DNA of 24,876 bases. Source: Paramacrobiotus richtersi. Its lineage: Eukaryota > Tardigrada > Eutardigrada > Parachela > Macrobiotidae. A program made the position numbers and the translations under genes. Within the stretch, counting starts at the first letter, position 1, and the number at the start of each line of letters is the position of its first letter. The stretch is taken from NCBI GenBank assembly GCA_034698045.1, contig JAQGAU010000693.1, positions 1-24,876 on the forward strand, written 5' to 3'. This document shows positions 18,744-24,876 of the stretch, piece after piece. Under the pieces are notes generated by a model, which was not told the DNA's origin, made no database searches, and was given only the letters and a program-made list of their open reading frames with translations.

Positions 18744-19767
18744 CTACGAGGTACAGCTGCATGTTTTTGCTTTAGCCGGGGTTGTACGGAAAACGCCGAG
18801 TGTAGCCATTCCCATCAAAACCAACACGAATATAGCATGCAGTGAAACCGTAACCTCGAATGGCAGCCAGTATAACAAGCACGAAAGGATTCCAACAAAC
18901 AGCAACTTCACTAGACCACGGAGTACAAAACCTCCCAGACCTTTTCCAAACATGTCGTTACTGAATGCCAAGTCTTCTTGCTCAGCATCACTGGAGTCAA
19001 CAATGCCTCGCAAGTCATTATCCAGCTTCTTCAGAATCCACACCATCAGGACAATGGGCAGTATCATCAGCCATGCGGCGCTGATACAGTAAGCATCGTA
19101 CAACAGATCTATGATAGCTTTAGTCCAGATTGTTTCTTCGACTTGTGGACTGGTGCATTGACGGGAGCTGTTCATCATGTTCTGTACGTACGACGGAATG
19201 CTGCGGAAATCCCCGATTAGCCGGTATTGTGATGCTGATTCGTTTTCCACTTTGCCGCTTAAAATAAGTAAGGCGCAGAGGACACCGATGATCACCAACC
19301 ACACTATCGATTGGACTGTCGCTGGTGACGCTGCAGATTTCCCTCGTCTGAACATCATACCGATATTCCCGGCTAGAGTGCAGCACTGCAGTCCGTAGAG
19401 TATCATCAGGGTGGGAGTGACTGCATTGTAAAGATGCAGCAGCACGCACCTGAGTAGGGAAATAGATGAATCATCCAGTGCGCGAATTACTGCAAAACAT
19501 AATGAAACATTGTTGGCTCGGGATTCATGCAGATTGTATATTTACAACGTTCAAATTATGTTTTTTGCAGTACAAGGAAACGAGGCAAATAACATAATAA
19601 GTATTGCTGTGTTTTACACAACTAGCCGGTTTTAAGTATACCAAGATTTATTTCCAAGAAAACCGCTGTCATCACTTACGGATCGAATTGAGCAGTAAAA
19701 CTATCCCCGCTAACGCGATCTGTAGATGACCTATCTGGCGAAGTATCCATGCAGTTATGATGGCCAT
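18744..19767 (-). CDS. Multi-pass membrane protein, type I (copy E)
   Basis: Two exons, complement(join(18744..19489,19680..19767)), 277 aa. Exon 1 (88 nt) starts MAIITAWILRQIGHLQIALA and ends C|GTAAGT. The acceptor is ATGTTTTGCAG, the intron is 190 nt, phase 1. Exon 2 opens LIRALDDSSISLLRC, which differs from the LIH(D/E)xHxS(S)TS of the sisters, before the conserved LLHLYNAVTPTLM. Type I motifs are QCCTLAGN, sequon NES in VENESASQYRLIGDFRSIP, QNMMNSSRQ and VEETIW. The acidic loop is short (VDSSDAEQEDLAF). The last segment reads SLHAIFVLVLMGMATLG and the tail ends KTCSCTS, with two cysteines near the C-terminus. Its type II partner upstream is reduced to an orphan exon. Function is not recognised. 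Confidence 0.87.
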
Positions 19768-19827
19768 TTTGTACCGAATTGTCCTTACAAGTCCACCGAT
19801 CCACTGCTTTCTGAACGGACGAACAGA

Positions 19828-19838
19828 TTAGAGTAGAC
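19828..19838 (-). promoter_or_regulatory. Type I upstream element, copy E
   Basis: ttagagtagac on the plus strand, 61 nt upstream of the ATG of E. This variant lacks the gcgc end seen in C and F. Confidence 0.4.
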
Positions 19839-20430
19839 TCTGGAAATTCTGACAGGGTCCACACGGATTGTCGCGGGATATACGAAGCTCACTGTTGATA
19901 TGCCCCAGATTTTCCGAAAGATTACTAGCATCACAGCTCTCCGAAAGGTCGATTGGTAAACGGTCGTCGCGTAAAAGGAGCCTAACCTGTTAAATTGATA
20001 GACACGCAGCTGTTATCGGCGCAAAGGCCATAAGCTATGCTGAGCCGTGTACTACACAGTTGTACTGTGCTACCTTGAGGTGCACTCCAGTTCCGTATGA
20101 AACCAAGGTCGAGGCACCTGGTTTATTAGTTTGCTTGGGCACAGGATGTATACATCACACAGACCAGTCGGTACTGTAGGAAATGTGGTTTACATTCAGG
20201 TAACCGCATTGCGTCAGCTGGAATTTTGCAGGTAACATCGATCGCTTGAAGATTAAGCGTCTGTCAAATTCATCTGCATAAGCCTGTTGTGTAAGTCAAG
20301 ATCTGCGTGTTTATTGATTATGTCGGTTTACGGCTTCTTAGCTTTGAAACCAAGATCAACTGTACACATGCTTACGGCTCCCCGACACAAAGCGTCCCGT
20401 TTGGACACGCAGCTCCGATGCGCGAGTAGT
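19839..20430. other. 5' flank of copy E
   Basis: Non-coding; aligns with relic R2 and with the flank of F as far as cgtcccg.tt.gacac (20391-20406 here, 23539-23552 there). The homology to the F flank stops at 20430, where the orphan type II exon begins abruptly. Confidence 0.5.
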
Positions 20431-20513
20431 GTATTCAGAAGTAACAGTAAAACTGCTACTTTGAGGTGCAGACGACCTATCAAAGTGAGCATCCATGTCG
20501 TTACCGCGTCCAT
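20431..20513 (-). pseudogene. Orphan first exon of a deleted type II gene
   Basis: The minus strand encodes MDAVTTWMLTLIGRLHLKVA and the rest of segment 1, nearly identical to exon 1 of copy D, starting at ATG 20511-20513. The homology to D stops at 20431, five bases before the expected exon end. The donor site (ATCC|GTAAGT in D) is replaced by ACTACTCGCG, and no type II exon 2 lies downstream; the next gene is type I copy E. The 5' flank upstream, including the conserved block at 20736-20797, is retained. This is a deletion relic that cannot make the protein. Confidence 0.8.
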
Positions 20514-20935
20514 TCCGAACAATTTAGCGCTGGAAGGTCTACAGGAAAAAGTCTTGGAAAAGTGTAGGCTAAATCGAATAGCGTTGCCCAGCAGGTAGCT
20601 TTGTGAGTAGTGATGAGTACAGCAACGGAAGCAAGAGACTATGGCGCGACAAATTTACTGGCGGATTATGCGGCAGTTGGCATACCGTAACTCGGCTCCA
20701 ACGCACATGTACATAATATTGTACTGCTTCCTGTTAAGCCATAAGATCGATAAGAGACGGGCGTTCACAATCAACAACTGATCACAACACGCTCATTCAT
20801 ACAACTGGTGAATCACAATTAATTGCGAAAACCGCGATGCAGCTGTATGAATGAAAAGCGCTTTTTCTAGTATGGATTGCCTTGTACTGTTAGTACGTGC
20901 TAATTGGAGTCGGATATGCAGTTCATATACCGACA
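20431..20935. repeat. Segmental duplication, copy 2 (with 17634-18135)
   Basis: Matches the 5' part of copy D, including exon 1, the upstream leader and the conserved upstream block (20736-20797, minus TTGTGATCAGTTGTTG...TATCGATCTTATGG). A small insertion (atggcgcgac near 20640) and scattered substitutions distinguish it. Confidence 0.75.
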
Positions 20936-21884
20936 ATCGCACCACGCCCGGTTTCTTTGAATCCGAAACACATCCAAAACTATTAATAAGTATCAATGCC
21001 GACATCACAAATAAGCAACCAGTTGCATGTACAATTCAGTACGCACTATCCAGCATCCACCAGGATGGTCAGTGCTGATTTTCCGCTTAGTGAATTTCCT
21101 CATTTCCTACAGTGCTGGCGAAAGCTTCTTCTCAGTGCTTTACCGTACATGATGCGTGTTTAGGAAATAGGTCTGAGCTTTCGGAATACTACAGCGCAGT
21201 ACATCAGACTCGTACTACATCATAGAACACCAAAGTCTCAAACATTTGGTTGAACACGTGGAGCAGTTATTTAAGAAATGAGATGACAGGGACCTAAACA
21301 GGCTTCGTCCAGACCAGTCTGTCGCGTATTGCTTCCTGGGCGAATAAAACCGCGCTCCAAATGCCCAATATAAAGCCAGTGCTTATTCAGCAACGCGAGA
21401 AATTAAAATGTTTTGGCTTCGTTGGATAACATTTTTACGTCGATAGAACGTCTAAAGTCATGTCATTGAAGATATTAGAAAAGAACCAAGAATGTCATTA
21501 TGATGTGATTAAAAGGATAACAGAATATACCAAAACTTCAACATAAACAGCAAAAGAACAAAATCACTCTTTTGTACCTAAAGGATTGATATCCGGGTTA
21601 AAAAAACACGAAACAACACAAAGAAACACACATCTGAAATCGCCGAAAACTATACGCAGTGTTTTCGAATTATGGAGCAAATGTAAAGAAGTGCAACTGT
21701 GCAAGTTAGGCCAGAGTTCAAAACATTTCTGTTCCTATTTTCTATCAATGTTATAACTGGAACTAATAAGAGCATCAAGGGAAAAAATCGGTGGTATGGT
21801 AAACTTTTTTCATTTACAAACGTAGAATACCACCGCAAGTTATGGGCATGCCCAGTATGATTGGGTTTCTAGAGGCTTGTCCCA
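20936..21884. other. Spacer between the orphan exon and copy F
   Basis: No gene. Around 21340-21420 it matches the type II-to-type I spacer (gcgaataaaaccgcgctcc, cagcaacgcgagaaatta). The end is the 3' flank of F. The minus frame at 21650-21838 has no counterpart elsewhere. Confidence 0.4.
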
Positions 21885-22912
21885 TCAAAGGCGTCTGCGA
21901 TCGCGAGTATTAGCTTTGGCTGGGGTTGAACTGAAAACGCCGAGTGTAGCAATTCCCATCAAAACCAGAACGAATATAGCATGCAGTGGGACTGTAAGGT
22001 CCAATGGCAGGCAGTACAGCAGAAACGAAAGGATTCCCACAAACACTAACTTCACTAGACCGCGCAGTACGCAACCTCGCAGACCATCTCCTAGTATGTC
22101 GTCACTGAATGCCAGGTCTTCTTGCTCATCGTCATCGGAGTCACCGTCAGTAATGACTATCTTCAGAATCCACACAATCAGGACAATGGGTAATACCATC
22201 AGCCATGCGGCGCTGATACAGTAAGCATCGTACAAGAGATTTCTGACACCTGTAATCCAGATTGTATCTTCGACTTGTGGGCCGCTCCGTTGACGGGCAC
22301 TGTTCACCATGTTCTGCAGGTATGTAGGAATGCTGCGGAAATCCCCGACTAACCGGTATCGTGATGCTGTTTCCTTGCCCATTTTGCCGGTTAGAATCAG
22401 GAAGGCGCACAGCACACCGTTGATAACCAACCACACTATCGATCGGAAAATTGCGCGCGACGCAGATTTATCTCGCGTGAAAATAATGCCGATATTCCCG
22501 GCTAGAGTGCAGCATTGCCGTCCGTATAGCATCATCAGGGTGGGAGTGATTGCATTGTAAAGATGCAGTAGCATGTAGTTCAGCAGGGAAGTGGATGAGT
22601 AATGCAGCTCGTGAATTACTGCAAAGTGCAGATATTCTATATCATGGTCAATATCTAGATTCATACAGGTTGTACATTTCCGGCATTCTGATTACTTTAC
22701 AATATAAGAAAACGAGGCACGCCATGCAATAAGTAATACAAGAAATGTGAATGTCCCCCTATTTTACACAACTAGCCAGTTTTTAGTACACTAGTTTTCA
22801 AGCAAACAACGTGGCATCGCTTACGGATCGAATTGAGCAGTAAGACTGTCCCCGCTACAGCGACCTGTAGGTGACCCATTTGACCAAGTATCCACGTAGT
22901 TACGATGGACAT
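21885..22912 (-). CDS. Multi-pass membrane protein, type I (copy F)
   Basis: Two exons, complement(join(21885..22618,22825..22912)), 273 aa. Exon 1 (88 nt) starts MSIVTTWILGQMGHLQVAVA and ends C|GTAAGC. The acceptor is CACTTTGCAG, the intron is 206 nt, phase 1, and exon 2 opens LIHELHYSSTSLLNYM. Type I motifs are YGRQCCTLAGN, ASRYRLVGDFRSIP, QNMVNSARQ and VEDTIWI. Both N-glycosylation sequons present in A, C and E are lost here (KET and NSA replace NES and NSS). The acidic loop is compact (DGDSDDDEQED). The end of the protein is closest to copy E (PLHAIFVLVLMGIATLG), and the tail is basic (NTRDRRRL). It pairs with degenerate type II copy G upstream. Function is not recognised. Confidence 0.86.
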
Positions 22913-22972
22913 TTTGTACCGAGTGATTCCTTAAAATCCGCCGATCCACTGCCTTCTGTACGGATCAGCAGA

Positions 22973-22984
22973 TTAGAGTAGCGC
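22973..22984 (-). promoter_or_regulatory. Type I upstream element, copy F
   Basis: ttagagtagcgc on the plus strand, 61 nt upstream of the ATG of F, identical to the element of copy C and of relic R2. Confidence 0.5.
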
Positions 22985-23803
22985 GCGCTCCGAAGATTCC
23001 TAGAGGATCCACACGGACTGTCAGGAGAGAGATGAAACTCGCTTTTGATTCACCCTAGCCTGATAGATTCGGCGCTATCTAAAAGATCAATGGGCATTTA
23101 AATGTTCGTCGCAAAACTGAGCCTAACCTGTGCTCATAAACGCGTGGTTGCCATCGTCACAAAGGGTAATGAATTGCGCTCAGCCGTGTACGACACAGGT
23201 GTACTTGGTGCGCTATGGTGCACTCCGTGGTTCTGTATGAACGAAGCTCGAGGTACGTCGTTAATTGCCTTGCGTGGCTCCAGGAACAGCTCATCAGTCG
23301 CTACTGCAGGAAATGCAGTTTACATTTAGGTAACCGCATTATGTCAGCACCGGATTCTACAGATCCCATCGATCGGTTGGCGATAAAGAAGCTGATAATT
23401 TCATCTGCACTAGCACAGGTATCGGAGTCGTGTTCTAATTGTAAGTGTTTACTGTTTATTACGATTTACAGTTGGTTAGCTTTAACATGAGATTAACTGG
23501 GCAAGTGTTTACACTTTACGGTTACTCGACGTCGCGTCCCGATTCGACACAGAGAAGCGTTGCGCAGAGCATCATGCGCGGATAGATGTGTAAGAGATGC
23601 CCATAAAACACGAAAACCATTAGTAGAGTAATCACTTTCTTGCAAAATCACTTTGTGCTACAAGCCGGTTTGCAGTTATCACCATCAGTGCAAAGTAACA
23701 AAGCAGTGGCAAAACTGTATCAAACGTTGTTGGCTTGTTACGCCTCACTAGAAAACTGCATCTTGAAATACGCGAAAAGACTGCTGCTACTCAAAGGAAT
23801 AAG
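22985..23803. other. 5' flank of F and 3' flank of G
   Basis: No gene. Up to about 23580 this aligns with the type I flanks of C and E. After that it is the 3' flank of pseudogene G, with cgcgaaaagactgctgct at 23771-23788 shared with the 3' UTR of B. Confidence 0.45.
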
Positions 23804-24647
23804 TCAAGGGGGCCAAAGAGAATAAGAAACTTTAATAAGATCGCCGAAACCACCACTCGTCAGAACATACTGATACGTGCAGTCAGAGGTCGCCTTCTTG
23901 ACTTTGGGTGGTTTTGCGCTGATTGCGTAGCCGTGGGCTACCACTAGAGTTATCATTCCCATCTCGCCGAGAGCGACGATAACGTTGATGGTTAGCGAGA
24001 GCTTGAAAGGTAGCCAGTAAAGCAGAAATGAAATAACGACAACAAAAATGGTGTTCATGAAGCCCCGTAGCGCAGCGCCTGTAAAACCTTTTCCAAACAT
24101 ATTTTTGCTGAAACTGAAATCTGTCACGTCGCATGTATTCTCCGGTAAATCCATTGCTGCCTTCAAAGCAATCCAGACAATCAGGACAAATGGCATCAGC
24201 ATCACCCAGGGTGCGCTAATACCATAGACAAGGAACATTACTGCTTGTATAGTTCTGACCCATTTTGGTTCACCCTGCCAGATGCCGTTTCCCCCACCGC
24301 CCCAAGGATCGCTCACCACGTTGTACAGGTATTCAGGAAGCAGACGGAAGTCCGTGATTAGGCGATATCCGGATAGGCCATTCCCCATTTCACCGGCCGC
24401 AATCAGGAAGGAGATGCACACACCGGTGACAAGAAGCCAGAGAACCGTTTGAAAAAATGCGAATAACGGCTCGTCTGTGGACTGATTTCTAATCTGTTCA
24501 GCAAGACGGTGATTTGATCAGTTTGGCAAGACCACAGCCTGCTCGTCCGTATCGACACATCAGAAACGAAGTAATGTTGTTGAAAAGTTGCAGCATGCAA
24601 GTAGCACACGAGTCACGAAGTGGACGAACCATAGGACATGTCTGCGA
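23804..24647 (-). pseudogene. Multi-pass membrane protein, type II (copy G), degenerate exon 2
   Basis: Exon 2 follows a good acceptor (TATTCTTGCAG, exon from 24647) and begins ADMSYGSSTS, but a TGA comes directly after. The next conserved stretch (FLMCRYGRAGCGLAKLI) is in another frame and ends in a stop near 24510. The frame then shifts again to AEQIRNQSTDEPLFAF and stays open to 23804. A partial local duplication (cttgccaaactgatca followed by cttgctgaacagatta on the minus strand) accounts for the second shift. The remaining segments are well kept (WGGGGNGIWQGEPKWVR, LLYWLPFKLSLTINVIVAL). The stop used by B and D is also lost, and the frame runs into the 3' flank to LWPP. Exon 1 is expected beyond the window's right end. 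Confidence 0.75.
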
Positions 24648-24876
24648 CTGCAAGAATACGCAAGATCAATTCAGATTTCCTTCATCTATGCAACGGCAGC
24701 TCGGGTTTAACTGAGTAGTTGGTGCATTTATACCTTTCGAATTTTTATTAGCAATTCGTTACATTGTTTGCACAAGAACAGATTCAGACGGTGGCATTGA
24801 TGCCACCGCCGTAAACATTACAACAAATAAATCTCGTTTAATCGCTCTCCTCCGTCCATGGTTCCGAAGACGGATG
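24648..24876. other. Presumed intron of copy G
   Basis: No first exon is visible. Type II introns here are 246 and 283 nt, so exon 1 of G would begin at about 24890 or later, outside the window. Nothing else is recognised. Confidence 0.4.

Noticed and set aside
382-24647. Assignment of the array to insect-type gustatory/odorant receptors or rhodopsin-like GPCRs
   Set aside because: Only six hydrophobic segments are evident and none of the diagnostic motifs I know (TYhhhhhQF, DRY, NPxxY) is present.
1-24876. CRISPR arrays, tRNA or rRNA genes, and bacterial operon features
   Set aside because: No regularly spaced repeats, cloverleaf or rRNA-like blocks were seen, and the spliced introns and LINE show eukaryotic DNA.

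Overview
The window looks like nuclear DNA of an invertebrate animal. The evidence is clean GT-AG introns (64-283 nt) with strong donors (C|GTAAGT) and pyrimidine-rich acceptors, a LINE retrotransposon, a leucine-rich-repeat membrane protein gene, and long stretches without long reading frames. I cannot fix the species. A compact genome such as a tardigrade's would fit, but that is a guess.

The main content is a tandem array of one multi-pass membrane-protein family that I do not recognise. All copies are on the minus strand. Each intact copy has the same two-exon structure: a first exon of exactly 88 coding nt (29 codons plus one base, phase-1 intron) encoding one hydrophobic segment, then a long second exon encoding about five more. 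Six copies are intact: A (382-1439), B (3068-4144), C (13969-15092), D (16573-17716), E (18744-19767) and F (21885-22912). A seventh, G (23804-24647), is a pseudogene whose first exon would lie beyond the window. The copies fall into two subfamilies. Type I (A, C, E, F) has the QNM(M/V)NS motif, a Q-E/D-x-T-I-W stretch and an acidic loop. Type II (B, D, G) has a glycine-rich loop and PF(K)LS near the end. They alternate I-II, I-II, I-(II deleted), I-II, so the duplicated unit appears to be a pair.

The array has been rearranged. The type II partner of E survives only as an orphan first exon plus its 5' flank (from 20431), because a deletion removed its second exon and intron. Between B and C, a 3' stub of a type I gene (5726-5782) and decayed type I 5' flanks (about 12040-13185) surround roughly 6.2 kb of unrelated DNA. 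That DNA holds a broken leucine-rich-repeat gene (minus, 6074-7387) and a 5'-truncated LINE (plus, about 8370-11270).

The 5' flanks are conserved within each subfamily. Type I copies share a short element 54-61 nt upstream of the ATG. Type II copies share a block of about 60 bp, 195-275 nt upstream, containing an initiator-like TCAGT. A near-perfect palindrome of about 78 bp lies between C and D. No tRNA, rRNA or CRISPR is visible. All homology statements are by-eye alignments within the window; nothing was searched.
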